64,000 nt of DNA, taken from Armatimonadota bacterium. GTDB lineage: Bacteria; Armatimonadota; Zipacnadia; Zipacnadales; JABUFB01. The notes beneath the pieces are model-generated. The model saw only the letters and a program-made list of their open reading frames with translations, was not told where the DNA came from and made no database searches. The DNA lies in contig JABUFB010000002.1 in the NCBI GenBank assembly GCA_013314775.1, forward strand, positions 186,576 through 250,575, read 5' to 3'. Both the position numbers and the translations under genes were made by a program. Position 1 is the stretch's first letter; each line of letters starts with the position of its first letter. This document shows positions 34,425-43,472 of this stretch, piece after piece.

Positions 34425-36563
34425 CTACTTCACTGTGATGTACTGGTCCGTGATGAGAATGATGACCCTGGGCAGGTCGTTCCTGTACTCCTGACCGTAT
34501 TGTGCCTCGGGCCAGGTAATGCGCAAGCCCAGCATGAACCGATTCTTGCGCTCAGCGTTGGTCCCGGTGATCTGGGCACGGAAGGGCACTGTCAGGGTCT
34601 GCTTCGCACCCAGTTCCTGGATGGTGCGCGTCGATGCGTCCGTGTACTTGACGCCCGGTGTGGGTACGGGCTGGATGCGAATCTGCCGGACGGAACGCTC
34701 GGAGAGATTCTCCAGCTTGACTCGGGCTTCAAATGTTGAGCTTACACCCGCAGTGGAGGGCGCCTCAAGAGCCGCTGTGAGCGGGTAGCAACGCCAGGTG
34801 TCGCGCAGGCGACTGAATGCGGCGCCTCCGGCAAGTCCCCATTCCGTGGCGGAAAACGGTCCGAGATTTCCCACCAGGGCGGCGCGGCTAATGTCGTGCC
34901 AGAAGGCGCCCATGGTGCGGCCGCCGTTGATGAACCGCTGGTGGGCCTCCACCATGCGCCTGTACAGTTCGGGCGGGCCCTGGTTCTGGTGCCAGTAGTT
35001 GTCCACCTGGTCCCCGCAGACGAGGTTCACCTGGTTGGGCCGGATATAGCCGTTCCAGTCCTTGAGGATGAACTCGTAATGCTCCCGACTGCCCACCTGG
35101 TAGAGCATGGGCGCGATCATCCATGCTCCGGCGTCGGAGAACATGATGGGGTCCTGTCCGTGCTGCACCCCGTGCTTCCAGCTAAGGGTGAATACCCAGA
35201 GGGGCTTCTTGAGCTGGGATTTCTCGATGATGGTCTCGATGATCTGCGCCCCGCGGTGGGCCCGGTACCAATTCCAGGCCTCATAGAACTCCGGGTGCTC
35301 ATAACAGCCCGGCGGTTCGGTGCGGCGGGCCACGTACGTCCAGCGCTGCTCTCGGCTCATGTCGCTCCAGTTCTTCGGTAACGGGACGGGCATCTCGCGG
35401 GCGAAAGCGTCGGCAAGCTCGTAACCCGGTTCGGTGCGCATGTAGTCCAGGCCGACGTGGTCCACATGCTGCTCATCCTGCATGGCTTTGAGGAACGTGG
35501 CCAGATGATCGTGACGGCGCTGGTCGCGGAACGAGATGAAACTACTATGGGAGATCCGACCGGTGGATCGGGAGATATCGCTGGCGTACTGGTATGGCGG
35601 CTTGCCTGAGTTGCTGGTCTCCGGCAGTGAGTTGAAGGCCATGGCCCAGACGCCGAATTTCAGTCCGTGACGGTGGGCCTCCGCCGCGAGTTGCGGGATC
35701 TTGGCGAGGTTCGATGTCACGAAAGGCTTCTCAAGAGTGGCCGCGGGGCTGGATGCGCGAGTGAGTGCGCCTCGGACCCAGAGCGAGTCGGCGCCGATAA
35801 ACTCGCACCAGTCGAAAATGGCGCGCCAGTCGGCCGACTTGCCCATGGGCCGATTGAGGGTCATGCCGGGCCAGGGGAGGTCCTCCTCCCAGGTGGCCGC
35901 GCACATGCCCTTCGTGATTGGCGGCGGCCTGCGGGTCTCGACCTGGAACGAGGCAGAGGCCACGCAGAAGGCATCGCCGCCGACGCCGGGCAGTTCCGTG
36001 CCTTCCCGCTCCGCTTTGCGTCGGGCGACGAGCTCCTCCTCGGCGGTCATCCAGGGCCAGTCCTGAGCAACCGGGATGCGCACGCGCGCGGAAACCGTGT
36101 ACTCTCCCGGGGGTGCATTCCAGGGAACGGGCCAAGAAAGTATGTACTCGCCGGGAGTCGCCCCGGGTTGGGGGATGAGCTGCTCCAGGCCGCCGATCGT
36201 CTCCACGGGTTCATCTCCCCGGCACACAAGAAGCTGAGGAGGGGTCTTCGTGTATACCGGGTAGCCGGACTTATCGGTCAGGCGCAGCGTTATCTTCACC
36301 AGGGAATGATGGCGGTAGACGCGGGCATCGGTCTCGACATCCAGCGGAAACTGTGATGCATTGCGCTCCCGGGCCTGCTGGATCTCGAGCCGGTTTGCCC
36401 GCCAGTTCTTGAGGGGCGTCCAGAGGGCGATGGCGCCCAGAACAACGCACGCGAGCGCAAGGGCGCAGCCGCAGCAACGGGACTGTTGTTGGGCGATGCG
36501 CCGCCTGCGATTGGCGATGGGTGAGGCTGTGCTGATCTGGACGTCGTTCACAGGATCCATCAA
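34425..36563 (-). CDS. signal-anchored protein with TIM-barrel-like hydrolase domain
   Basis: A 712-residue protein that I do not recognise as a named family. A basic N-terminus is followed by one hydrophobic helix (GCALALACVVLGAIALW, residues ~32-50), so it is anchored in the inner membrane facing outward. Residues ~75-185 are a beta-sandwich (LVKITLRLTDKSGYPVY). Residues ~210-560 look like a glycosidase-type barrel (WCEFIGADSLWVRGAL, RHGLKFGVWAMAF, HVDHVGLDYMRTEPGYE). A C-terminal NPCBM/Ig-like part follows (VKLENLSERSVRQIR). Asp and Glu in LDYMRTEP could be catalytic. First gene of the run with the methyltransferase and lipoprotein. Confidence 0.5.
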   Translation of the reverse strand: MMDPVNDVQISTASPIANRRRRIAQQQSRCCGCALALACVVLGAIALWTPLKNWRANRLEIQQARERNASQFPLDVETDARVYRHHSLVKITLRLTDKSGYPVYTKTPPQLLVCRGDEPVETIGGLEQLIPQPGATPGEYILSWPVPWNAPPGEYTVSARVRIPVAQDWPWMTAEEELVARRKAEREGTELPGVGGDAFCVASASFQVETRRPPPITKGMCAATWEEDLPWPGMTLNRPMGKSADWRAIFDWCEFIGADSLWVRGALTRASSPAATLEKPFVTSNLAKIPQLAAEAHRHGLKFGVWAMAFNSLPETSNSGKPPYQYASDISRSTGRISHSSFISFRDQRRHDHLATFLKAMQDEQHVDHVGLDYMRTEPGYELADAFAREMPVPLPKNWSDMSREQRWTYVARRTEPPGCYEHPEFYEAWNWYRAHRGAQIIETIIEKSQLKKPLWVFTLSWKHGVQHGQDPIMFSDAGAWMIAPMLYQVGSREHYEFILKDWNGYIRPNQVNLVCGDQVDNYWHQNQGPPELYRRMVEAHQRFINGGRTMGAFWHDISRAALVGNLGPFSATEWGLAGGAAFSRLRDTWRCYPLTAALEAPSTAGVSSTFEARVKLENLSERSVRQIRIQPVPTPGVKYTDASTRTIQELGAKQTLTVPFRAQITGTNAERKNRFMLGLRITWPEAQYGQEYRNDLPRVIILITDQYITVK

Positions 36564-36650
36564 GAATACCCGTGGCCGGGAACTGGCGATTCGGGCGGCG
36601 GCCAGACAATCGCTCGCGGCGCGGAATCAGCCCCGAAATCCGGGCCGGGG

Positions 36651-37931
36651 TCAGCCGTTGAGCATGGCCAGCAGTTCGCGGGTGTGCCCGAGGGCCTCTC
36701 TCAACGCTGCGATCACCGTGTTGATCTGCTCTTCGGTGATGACCGCGGGAGGCTCCAGCCGCAGCACTTCGGGATTGTTCATGCTGAACGCGGACAGGAT
36801 CTTATGCTGGACCAGGCCCGAGATGACCAGGCCGCCGATGTCGCTGTCCGGGAACTCGATGCCCACCAGCAGGCCCCGTCCGCGCACGTCAGTCACCAAA
36901 TCTGGGAATTCGCGGCCCAGTTCCTTCGCACCTGCCAGCAGTTGCTCTCCACGCTCGGCGCAGCGGGCGGTGAGATTCTCTTCCTCGAGAACGTTCAGGG
37001 CTTCCAGAGCCACGGCGCAGGCCAGCGGATTGCCCCCGAAAGTGGAAGTGTGGACATAGGGATTCTCGGCGAAGATGTCCCAGATCTCGGGGCGGGCCAC
37101 GAAGGCTCCCATGGGCATGACTCCGCCGCCGATGGCTTTGCCGAGTGTCATTATATCCGGAGCGACGCCGTCCCAGTCACAGGCCCACATCTTCCCGGTG
37201 CGGCCCAGGCCGGTCTGGATCTCGTCGATGATGAGCAGGGCGCCTGCACGGTCGCAGATCTCGCGCGCGGCAGCAAGGTACCCATCGGTCGGGACCCGGA
37301 TCCCCCCCTCGCACTGGATCGGTTCGAGAATCACCGCGGCGGTAGTCTCGTCGACAGCAGCACCCAGGGCATCCAGGTCATCGAAGGGCACGTGGGTGAA
37401 TCCGGGAAGGAGAGGGAGGAAGGGCGTCTTGTAGACATCGCGCCCCGACGCGCTCAATGCGCCGAAAGTCTTTCCATGGAATGCCCCGTGGCACGCGACG
37501 AACCCAGGCCGCCCTGTGTGCATGCGTGCGGCTTTGAGTGCGCCCTCGATTGCTTCCGCGCCGGAGTTGCAGAAGAAGCTGTACTGCAGATCGCCCGGCG
37601 TTATCTGGGCGATGCGCTCGGCGAGTTCGGCCATGACCGGGTCCATGAGGATGTGGCTGCTCAGGGGCATCTTGTCGGCCTGGGCTTTGAGCGCGGCAAT
37701 GATGCGCGGGTGACGGTGACCAGCAGTGAAGACCCCCGGTCCGCCGAGGCAGTCGAGGTAGCGCTGGCCATCGGCGGCTGTGACGAAGCAGCCCTCGGCC
37801 TCCTCTTCCACGGATTCCAGGCCCATGAACTTGAGAAGCTGAACCATGCCTGGATTGACGAACTTCTCGTAACGGGCGATGGTCCGGCTGGTGATATCGG
37901 CTGCGGTGTCAGACAAGGCGGAGCCCTCCAT
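36651..37931 (-). CDS. class III PLP aminotransferase (putrescine/acetylornithine type)
   Basis: A 426-residue fold-type I aminotransferase. Motifs: FFCNSGAEAIEGALKAARM (phosphate loop), VILEPIQCEGGI, LLIIDEIQTGLGRTGKMWA and the Schiff-base Lys265 in TLGKAIGGG. FGGNPLACAVALEALN follows. The residues around HVPFDDLDAL and the N-terminal ERYVNPG-like segment (YEKFVNPGMVQLLKFMG) are closest to putrescine aminotransferase (PatA/YgjG), but other omega-amino acid transaminases cannot be excluded. ATG 37931 is used; the frame extends to 37970 without support. It starts 40 bp after the tRNA-Pro terminator and is probably transcribed separately. Confidence 0.85.
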   Translation of the reverse strand: MEGSALSDTAADITSRTIARYEKFVNPGMVQLLKFMGLESVEEEAEGCFVTAADGQRYLDCLGGPGVFTAGHRHPRIIAALKAQADKMPLSSHILMDPVMAELAERIAQITPGDLQYSFFCNSGAEAIEGALKAARMHTGRPGFVACHGAFHGKTFGALSASGRDVYKTPFLPLLPGFTHVPFDDLDALGAAVDETTAAVILEPIQCEGGIRVPTDGYLAAAREICDRAGALLIIDEIQTGLGRTGKMWACDWDGVAPDIMTLGKAIGGGVMPMGAFVARPEIWDIFAENPYVHTSTFGGNPLACAVALEALNVLEEENLTARCAERGEQLLAGAKELGREFPDLVTDVRGRGLLVGIEFPDSDIGGLVISGLVQHKILSAFSMNNPEVLRLEPPAVITEEQINTVIAALREALGHTRELLAMLNG

Positions 37932-37972
37932 GGGGAACCGGGGATTGCGGGCACGGGACCGAATCAGCAAAA

Positions 37973-38005
37973 CGGGCCGCCGCTATGAACAGTGCGGGCG
38001 GCCCG
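37973..38005 (-). terminator. intrinsic terminator after tRNA-Pro
   Basis: CGGGCCGCC (37973-37981) pairs with GGCGGCCCG (37997-38005), perfect 9-bp arms. On the minus strand TTTT follows at once (37972-37969). It ends the der-plsY-gpsA-HU-tRNA-Pro transcript. Confidence 0.8.
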
Positions 38006-38044
38006 ATCTCACAGGCTGCGAAGTGTGCTGTTTGAAGCAGTGAT

Positions 38045-38122
38045 TGGTCGGGGCGGCCGGACTCGAACCGGCGACCTTTAGACCCCCAGTCTAACGCGCT
38101 AACCAAACTGCGCCACGCCCCG
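38045..38122 (-). tRNA. tRNA-Pro (anticodon GGG)
   Basis: The minus strand folds as a 78-nt tRNA with encoded CCA. Acceptor arms CGGGGCG/CGCCCCG with discriminator A. The loop CTGGGGG, closed by TTAGA/TCTAA, gives anticodon GGG. It lies 16 nt after the HU stop codon with no promoter between, so it is likely processed from the HU mRNA. Confidence 0.97.
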
Positions 38123-38138
38123 ACCGAAACCAACCACG

Positions 38139-38423
38139 CTATTTTACAGCATCTTTGAGCGCTTTACCAGCCTTAAATGCAGGAACATTGCTCGCGGCGA
38201 CGATGATTTCTTCGCCGGTGCGCGGATTCTTGGCCTTGCGCTCGCCGCGCTTGCGGGATTCGAAGGTGCCAAACCCCACGAGAGTGACCTTATCGCCGTT
38301 CTTGAGTGCGTTGGTGATGGTCTCCACCGCCGCATCGAGAGCGGCTCCGGCATCTTTCTTGCTGAGCCCGGTCTTGTTCGCTACGGCCTCGACGAGATCT
38401 GCTTTATTCCAGCTGCGTGCCAC
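38139..38423 (-). CDS. HU-family DNA-binding protein
   Basis: A 94-residue histone-like protein. The start is a GTG at 38423, chosen because GGAGGG lies about 7 nt upstream and the sequence from there ([19 protein letters not shown]) is the standard HU N-terminus; the longer frame from 38501 overlaps gpsA. The DNA-binding arm is [24 protein letters not shown] bends and compacts DNA as a homodimer. It follows gpsA by 47 bp and precedes tRNA-Pro. The order der-plsY-gpsA-HU matches Firmicutes-like synteny without spoIVA. Confidence 0.95.
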   Translation of the reverse strand: MARSWNKADLVEAVANKTGLSKKDAGAALDAAVETITNALKNGDKVTLVGFGTFESRKRGERKAKNPRTGEEIIVAASNVPAFKAGKALKDAVK

Positions 38424-38470
38424 GCTCGTCCCTCCCTTGGATTTGTGTGGCGTCCTGAGACGCTCTGGAA

Positions 38471-39505
38471 TTACTGCCACGCTTCCGCTTCCGCACGCCA
38501 TTGACGGCGCATCAGTTCCGCAACGGCGTCGGATGGTTCCCGGTCCTCGAAGAGAATCTGGTGCAGGACTGTTGCGATGGGCAGTTCGACGGAAAGATGG
38601 GCGGCGAGGCCACGAACGGCAGCTGTGGTGGGTACGCCCTCGGCCACTGCCCCCTGGGTGTCAAGTATCTGTGCGACCCGCTCGCCGCGTCCCAGGCGGA
38701 ACCCGACCTGGTAATTGCGGCTCAAGCAGCTGTTGCAGGTGGCGAGAATATCACCGACGCCCGCAACCCCCCAGAAGGTGGCTCGCGACGCTCCCAGTTT
38801 CGTTCCCAGGCGCCCGATCTCCGCTAGACCTCTGGTCAGGAGCGCCGCCTTTGCGTTCGCCCCGAAGCCCATCCCGTCGCTGACGCCCGCCGCGATGGCC
38901 AGGACATTCTTCAGGGCCCCGCATATTTCCACGCCGAGTATATCATAGTTGGCGTAGATGCGGAAGAGGGGCGTGGACAAAAAGGCCTGGCAATCCAGCA
39001 CCGTCTCCTCCACAGTTCCCGCCACCACACTTGTCGCAGGCATGCCGGCGATGATCTCCGCAGACAGGTTGGGCCCCGAGAGCGCGAGGATGCGGTCGGA
39101 GCCGAAACCGGTCGCCTCGGCGATGACCTGGCTCATCCGCTTGCCTGAAGAAAGCTCCAGACCCTTGGTTGCGCTGACGATGATAGCCCCCGGATTGAGG
39201 TGCGCCCGTGCTTGGGCCATGACTTCGCGCAGGTGTTCGGAAGGCACCGCGCAAATGACCAGATCAGAGCCGGCGAGGGCCTGCGCAAGGTCTGCTGTTG
39301 GCTGGACGCTGTCGGGCAAGATTACCCCAGGGAGGCGGTCCGCATTCTCGCGCTGCTGGCACATGGCTTGGGCGAGGGATCCCCGGCGGGCCCAGAGATT
39401 CACGGACCGGCCCTGGCTTCCGATGAGCCACGCAAGGGTGGTGCCCCAGGCTCCGGCGCCGATCACTGCGGTCTGGTGGAAGACTGCCGGATCAGTCCTG
39501 GTCAT
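38471..39505 (-). CDS. gpsA: NAD(P)+ glycerol-3-phosphate dehydrogenase GpsA
   Basis: A 344-residue enzyme that makes sn-glycerol 3-phosphate for phospholipids. The dinucleotide loop is [13 protein letters not shown] (residues 14-26). [18 protein letters not shown] and the catalytic Lys in [15 protein letters not shown] follow, with [16 protein letters not shown] in the substrate helix. Length fits the family (about 335). It overlaps plsY by 14 bp, so both lipid-precursor enzymes are translated together. HU follows after 47 bp. Confidence 0.95.
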   Translation of the reverse strand: MTRTDPAVFHQTAVIGAGAWGTTLAWLIGSQGRSVNLWARRGSLAQAMCQQRENADRLPGVILPDSVQPTADLAQALAGSDLVICAVPSEHLREVMAQARAHLNPGAIIVSATKGLELSSGKRMSQVIAEATGFGSDRILALSGPNLSAEIIAGMPATSVVAGTVEETVLDCQAFLSTPLFRIYANYDILGVEICGALKNVLAIAAGVSDGMGFGANAKAALLTRGLAEIGRLGTKLGASRATFWGVAGVGDILATCNSCLSRNYQVGFRLGRGERVAQILDTQGAVAEGVPTTAAVRGLAAHLSVELPIATVLHQILFEDREPSDAVAELMRRQWRAEAEAWQ

Positions 39506-40130
39506 TAGGGGTACCCGATCCGGGTTCGGCTTTCTCGCCGATCTTGCGTTCTGTTCCGTTCATGAGCCTACGAATATTGGGGCCGTGTCTGTAGATGATC
39601 ACCGCCGCACACAGTGACGCCATAACTGCATACGGTAGCGTGTAGGGCGCGATCATGGGCGACAAGAGTAGCACCCACACGATGCTGCTGGCGGCCCCCA
39701 CCATGCTGCCCAGGGAGACATATCGAGAGTATTTCACCACCAGCAGGAACACGAGAAAGGCCAGGAGCCCGACAGGCCAGAAGAAGCCGAGGACCACGCC
39801 GAGACTGGTGGATACCCCGCGCCCGCCGGTGAAGCCCAGAAACGGCGAGAAACAGTGGCCCATCGCCGCTGCAAGCCCGGCCGCCCCGACGCCCCAACCC
39901 TCAAGGCCAAGGAAATGCCGGGCAACGAGAACGGGGATCAGGCCTTTTAGCAGATCGATCACCCACACCGCCAGACCTGCTTTCCAGCCGATGACTCGCA
40001 GGATATTCGTTGCGCCGATGTTTCCGCTCCCATGCTGACGGATATCAGGGATGCCATACATCCGCCCGACCAGGAGACCGACGGGGATGCCCGCGAAGAA
40101 ATAGCCGAATACCAGGGCAACGATGATCAT
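39492..40130 (-). CDS. plsY: glycerol-3-phosphate acyltransferase PlsY
   Basis: A 212-residue membrane acyltransferase that moves acyl groups from acyl-phosphate to glycerol 3-phosphate. Three family motifs are present: SGNIGATNILR, GHCFSPFLGFTGGRGVST and the third loop IIYRHGPNIRRLMNGTE. Five or so membrane helices alternate with them. The usual GGKGVAT reads GGRGVST. The tail after the last motif is hydrophilic. It lies 58 bp after der and overlaps gpsA. A PlsX gene is not in the window. Confidence 0.95.
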   Translation of the reverse strand: MIIVALVFGYFFAGIPVGLLVGRMYGIPDIRQHGSGNIGATNILRVIGWKAGLAVWVIDLLKGLIPVLVARHFLGLEGWGVGAAGLAAAMGHCFSPFLGFTGGRGVSTSLGVVLGFFWPVGLLAFLVFLLVVKYSRYVSLGSMVGAASSIVWVLLLSPMIAPYTLPYAVMASLCAAVIIYRHGPNIRRLMNGTERKIGEKAEPGSGTPNDQD

Positions 40131-40188
40131 CGGGAGCGTGTGCCTGCCTTGCGCTGGAATGCGGTGAGAGATGATGCGGGTGTGGGCA

Positions 40189-41571
40189 TCAGTCTTCGGG
40201 AAAACGGTCTTCTTTGCGTCTCGCGCGGATCAGCAGTTTGACCGGTGTGCCCTCGAAGCCGAACTCCGCGCGAAGGGCATTCATCAGGTACCGTTCGTAG
40301 CTGAAATGCATAAGCTTCGGGTCGTTGACGAACAGAGCGATGGTGGGTGGGCGGGTCTGCACCTGGGTCGCATACAGGATGCGCAGAGGTCTCCCGCCTT
40401 TGCTGGGCGGGCTGTGTTTTGCCACAGCGCGGCGAATGCAGCGGTTGAGTGGCCCGGTGTCGATACGGCGTGTGAACTGTTCATGGACGCGCTTGCAAAG
40501 AGGAAGCAGGTCGGCCACTCCCTCGCCGGTGAGCGCGCAGGTGGGCAAAATCGGCGCGTAGCTGAGGAAAGGCAGCTCGTGTTCGGCAAGGCGCTGGAAG
40601 TCGGACCAGACAGTCTTCATCTGGTGTGCGCGGCTTTTGGCATCGAGCTCATCGGCGCTTCCTAGAGCGCTTTCCACGATGGTGTCCCACTTGTTCGCGA
40701 CCACGATGGCGGCGCGACCCATCTCGTGGACTTCCAGGGCGACTCGGGCATCCTGGGCGGTGATCCCGTCCAGGGCATCCACGACGATAACGCCTATATC
40801 GGCTTCCTGGACTGCGCGCAGAGTGCGCAGGGCGCTGTAGAACTCCGTGCCCTGGCTGCGCTTACCCTTACGGCGCAGGCCGGCGGTGTCCACGAGACGC
40901 ACCGGTTTTCCATCGAACTCGGCCCAGGTATCCACTGCGTCCCGAGTGGTCCCGGGAACGTCGCTGACGATGAGGCGTTCCTGTCCGAGAATGGCGTTGA
41001 TGAGCGCGGATTTCCCGGCGTTCGGGCGGCCGACCACCGCAATTGCCATCTCGTCGCCGCGCAGTGGCTCTTCCTCGGGGCGCGGGAGCAGGTCGATGAT
41101 GGCGTCCTCGAGGTAGACGATACCGTGGCCCTGTTCCGCGGAAATGTCGATAGGTTCCCCAAGGCGAAGTTCGTAGAACTCGGAACTCTCCGCCGAGGGC
41201 TTCTCCATTTTGTTGACCGCCAGCACATAAGGCTTGCCGCTGCGGCGAACAATATCGGCGATTTCGTGGTCGCCGGCGGTCACGCCCTCACGGCCGTCCA
41301 TGAGCACCACAAGCAGGTCGGCCTCGCCCAGGGCCTCGATGGCCTGCTCCTTGACCTTCTCGGCGAAAACATCGCCTTCGCCACCCACGAGACCGCCGGT
41401 GTCTACGGCAATGATCTTGCGGGTATTGACTTCGCCCTGTGCGTAGAGCCGGTCACGAGTGACACCCGGGAAGTCCTCCACCACGGCGAGCTTCTTGCCG
41501 ACGAAGCGGTTGAAGAGAGTGGATTTCCCGACATTCACGCGCCCGACGATTGCGACGATAGGTAATGCCAT
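40189..41571 (-). CDS. der: ribosome-biogenesis GTPase Der (EngA)
   Basis: A 460-residue double-GTPase that acts in 50S subunit assembly. Domain 1 has P-loop [11 protein letters not shown] (the usual GRPNVGKS with Val for Pro), DTGG and, for guanine recognition, NKME (residues 120-123) where NKxD is usual. Domain 2 has [16 protein letters not shown] and NKWD. A KH-like C-terminal domain ends [12 protein letters not shown]. The Asp-to-Glu change in domain 1 may alter nucleotide choice or affinity. ATG 41571 has GGGAG a few bases upstream. First gene of the run to plsY, gpsA, HU and tRNA-Pro. Confidence 0.95.
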   Translation of the reverse strand: MALPIVAIVGRVNVGKSTLFNRFVGKKLAVVEDFPGVTRDRLYAQGEVNTRKIIAVDTGGLVGGEGDVFAEKVKEQAIEALGEADLLVVLMDGREGVTAGDHEIADIVRRSGKPYVLAVNKMEKPSAESSEFYELRLGEPIDISAEQGHGIVYLEDAIIDLLPRPEEEPLRGDEMAIAVVGRPNAGKSALINAILGQERLIVSDVPGTTRDAVDTWAEFDGKPVRLVDTAGLRRKGKRSQGTEFYSALRTLRAVQEADIGVIVVDALDGITAQDARVALEVHEMGRAAIVVANKWDTIVESALGSADELDAKSRAHQMKTVWSDFQRLAEHELPFLSYAPILPTCALTGEGVADLLPLCKRVHEQFTRRIDTGPLNRCIRRAVAKHSPPSKGGRPLRILYATQVQTRPPTIALFVNDPKLMHFSYERYLMNALRAEFGFEGTPVKLLIRARRKEDRFPED

Positions 41572-42121
41572 TGCATCTCCCGCACACAAATCCACCAGGT
41601 GAAAGACAGGTAACGCGGGCGTCATAGCCCGCGCACCGCTGTATATAGTGGCAGATGCAGGGCCGGCGCGTCAAGGCTTGGGGGCCAGCCGGCGTGCGTT
41701 TCCTGAGATCAGGTGAGTCCGCTCGAGCCGGGACCTCATCTCGTTCCTCGGGCGTACCCGACAACGAAAAGATACGCCGCCGATACCTCAAGGCGCGCGC
41801 TACGGGCGACAGCCCCGAACACCGGCGCGCGGAGATCACTAGGGGCCCCTGGAAGGGCAACACAACTGCCCGGCGTTCTCCTCATGTGTGTCGCCCCCTT
41901 TGGGGGCTCGAGAAATGCAACTCGGCCGCTGAACACGGGTTCCGTTCCGCTTCGCTCCATTCCACCCGTGGCTCCAGGCTGCCGTCGGCTTCGCGGGCTG
42001 TGAGGCAAGATGTGCACCAGCGGGACTGCAAGACCCTCGGGCCAGCGATAGATGACGCAGATGCCCACAAGACTGAAGCGCACTCGGCCGGCTGTTCACA
42101 GCCCCGTCACGCAGAGCGCCA
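41572..42121. other. 550 bp intergenic with repeat copy A
   Basis: No gene is supported here. A hairpin GCGGGC/GCCCGC lies in the der leader near 41620-41640, half of a GGCCGGCGCG palindrome is at 41661-41670, and the repeat copy A (41740-42008) fills the middle. GGCTG/CAGCC at 42090-42103 may be a weak stop for the TPR gene. Confidence 0.55.
41740..42008 (-). repeat. structured repeat, copy A (inverted relative to copy B)
   Basis: Read on the minus strand from 42008 this aligns along most of its length with 43107-43342 on the plus strand, with about three quarters of bases alike by eye. It keeps the terminal 13-mer GGCTGTGAGGCAA (41996-42008), the ACGGGT...ACCCGT stem and a GCCCCC/GGGGGC hairpin (41893-41907). 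The other terminal 13-mer is degraded. Confidence 0.7.
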
Positions 42122-42865
42122 CTACATTTTCTCCCGGCAGCGCTCGATACCCATCTGCGCGGTGGTATTGCCGGGGATCTGCACAAGCACCCCTTTGAAG
42201 TCCGCGATAGCGGCGGCATAGTCGCCCAAAGCCTCGTGGACTTCGCCCCGCCCGAGGAGGGCCTCGGCATTCTTTGCGTCAAGGGCCAGGGTTTGGTTGA
42301 AGTCATCGATGGCGTTCTTCAGGGCCTGCAGGCCTTGTTCACGCAGCGAACCCGCTTCGATGAAGTAGGCGCGGCCGAGGATGGACTTGGCCTGTGCACG
42401 GCCCAACCAGGCATCTGGGAGATCTCTCCGGATCTCGATGGCTTTGGTGAAGCTGGTGACCGCATCGTCAATGACCTCCGCGTCGACCAGCCCTTCTTCG
42501 GGCTGCGCAAGACCGGTGAGCACTCGTCCGCGCCCCATCCAGGCGTCGATGTTTCCTCGGTCCAGCTCAACCGCGCGATTGAAGGCCTCGTTGGCATCCA
42601 GCCATTCGCCATTGTCCAGGGCTTCCTGCCCCTTGACCACGAGGCGTTCGGCCTCTTTCGCGTCTTGGGGGCTGACGGCCGGAGGGCTGTTTTCTTCGGG
42701 GTCTTCCGGGGCCGCTTCTTTCGACGGCTTCTCAACCAATCCGGCGTTTTTGGGCTGGGAAGCGACAAAGCGTTGATTGCCGGGGATGCCCGTCCTCTGC
42801 TGGCACCCGCAGGCGAGTGCGATAATGCAGAGAAAGGACAGGAGTGTGAAGGACCTGCAGACCAT
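42122..42865 (-). CDS. TPR-repeat lipoprotein
   Basis: A 247-residue protein with a lipoprotein signal (LLSFLCIIALACGC; lipid-bearing Cys ~19 or 21). After a low-complexity acidic linker (APEDPEENSPP) it has tetratricopeptide repeats at ~70-105 (KGQEALDNGEWLDANEAFNR), 107-150, 155-200 and 203-245 (RGEVHEALGDYAAAIADFKG). TPR lipoproteins serve as envelope adaptors for multiprotein machines; the partner is unknown. AGGAGA lies about 10 nt upstream of the ATG. It is alone between two inverted copies of a repeat. Confidence 0.8.
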   Translation of the reverse strand: MVCRSFTLLSFLCIIALACGCQQRTGIPGNQRFVASQPKNAGLVEKPSKEAAPEDPEENSPPAVSPQDAKEAERLVVKGQEALDNGEWLDANEAFNRAVELDRGNIDAWMGRGRVLTGLAQPEEGLVDAEVIDDAVTSFTKAIEIRRDLPDAWLGRAQAKSILGRAYFIEAGSLREQGLQALKNAIDDFNQTLALDAKNAEALLGRGEVHEALGDYAAAIADFKGVLVQIPGNTTAQMGIERCREKM

Positions 42866-43106
42866 GGGTGCTCATCTCCTGTCTTGGCAGGACCGCACCC
42901 CCACTTCAGAATTCCTTCGACACGCAGGGCGTGCTTTCCTGCAGGAGGACAATGCGGGTACGTTTCGGTTTTGCAGACACCTGCGCGCCGTCCATCGCTT
43001 TCCCGGGCGTGTCTGAACCCAGGGAAATCGTCCGCCCTACGTGTTTGGCACGAGTTCCACTGACCGAGCGAGTTGATGGCGTGTTGGCATCTCACGGGCG
43101 GTCCTT

Positions 43107-43342
43107 TTGCCTCACAGCCCGAGAAGCGGGCGACAGCTTGTAGCCACGGGTGGAGTGGAGCGAAGCGGAACGAGACCCGTGGAATCGGTGGGCTTTGCAT
43201 CGCCTGAGCCCCCGAGGGGGGCGACAGAAATCATGAGCCCGCCGGGCGGTTGTGCCGCTCCGTTCAGGGATTGCGGCCCGCTGCGCAGGCTGTGAGGCAA
43301 CGAGAAGGTCGCTCTTCGTTGGCGGGCAGAGCGAAGGAAGGC
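43107..43342 (+). repeat. structured repeat, copy B, with 13-bp terminal inverted repeats
   Basis: TTGCCTCACAGCC (43107-43119) and GGCTGTGAGGCAA (43288-43300) are perfect 13-bp inverted ends of a 194-bp unit. Inside lie CCACGGGT/ACCCGTGG (43144-43182) and GCCCCC/GGGGGC (43208-43222). Similarity with copy A runs on to about 43342, past the right inverted end. No target-site duplication is visible. Confidence 0.7.
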
Positions 43343-43408
43343 GACGACGCCCCACTTCGACCGAATCGTCCCCCTTGCGGGGAGCACCCTCCAATGCCAC
43401 GGGGCCGT

Positions 43409-43438
43409 TTGACCGCCTCGCGAGCGACGGGATATACT
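43409..43438 (+). promoter_or_regulatory. promoter for the pentad-repeat/lpxC run
   Basis: TTGACC (43409-43414) and TATACT (43433-43438) are spaced by 18 nt. The predicted start is near 43445, leaving a 5' leader of about 28 nt with a GGGAGGG ribosome site. Confidence 0.65.
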
Positions 43439-43472
43439 GCACTATGGAATACACCGACTGCGGGAGGGCGGG

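Larger units (their letters stand above)
42866..43472. other. 607 bp intergenic with repeat copy B and a promoter
   Basis: No gene is supported. It holds the repeat copy B (43107-43342) and the promoter at 43409-43438. Short frames in the repeat encode similar peptides to copy A because the DNA is alike, not because a protein is made. Confidence 0.55.

Noticed and set aside
36684-37988. 434-codon plus-strand frame
   Set aside because: Antisense of the aminotransferase gene, whose PLP motifs are unambiguous.
41655-42221. Overlapping frames in the der-TPR gap that encode peptides like those near 43107
   Set aside because: The peptide likeness comes from the DNA repeat itself; frames are open in several phases, lack ribosome sites and end at random.
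43107-43300. Insertion sequence
   Set aside because: Inverted ends are perfect but there is no transposase and no visible target duplication, and similarity with copy A continues outside the ends; kept only as a repeat.
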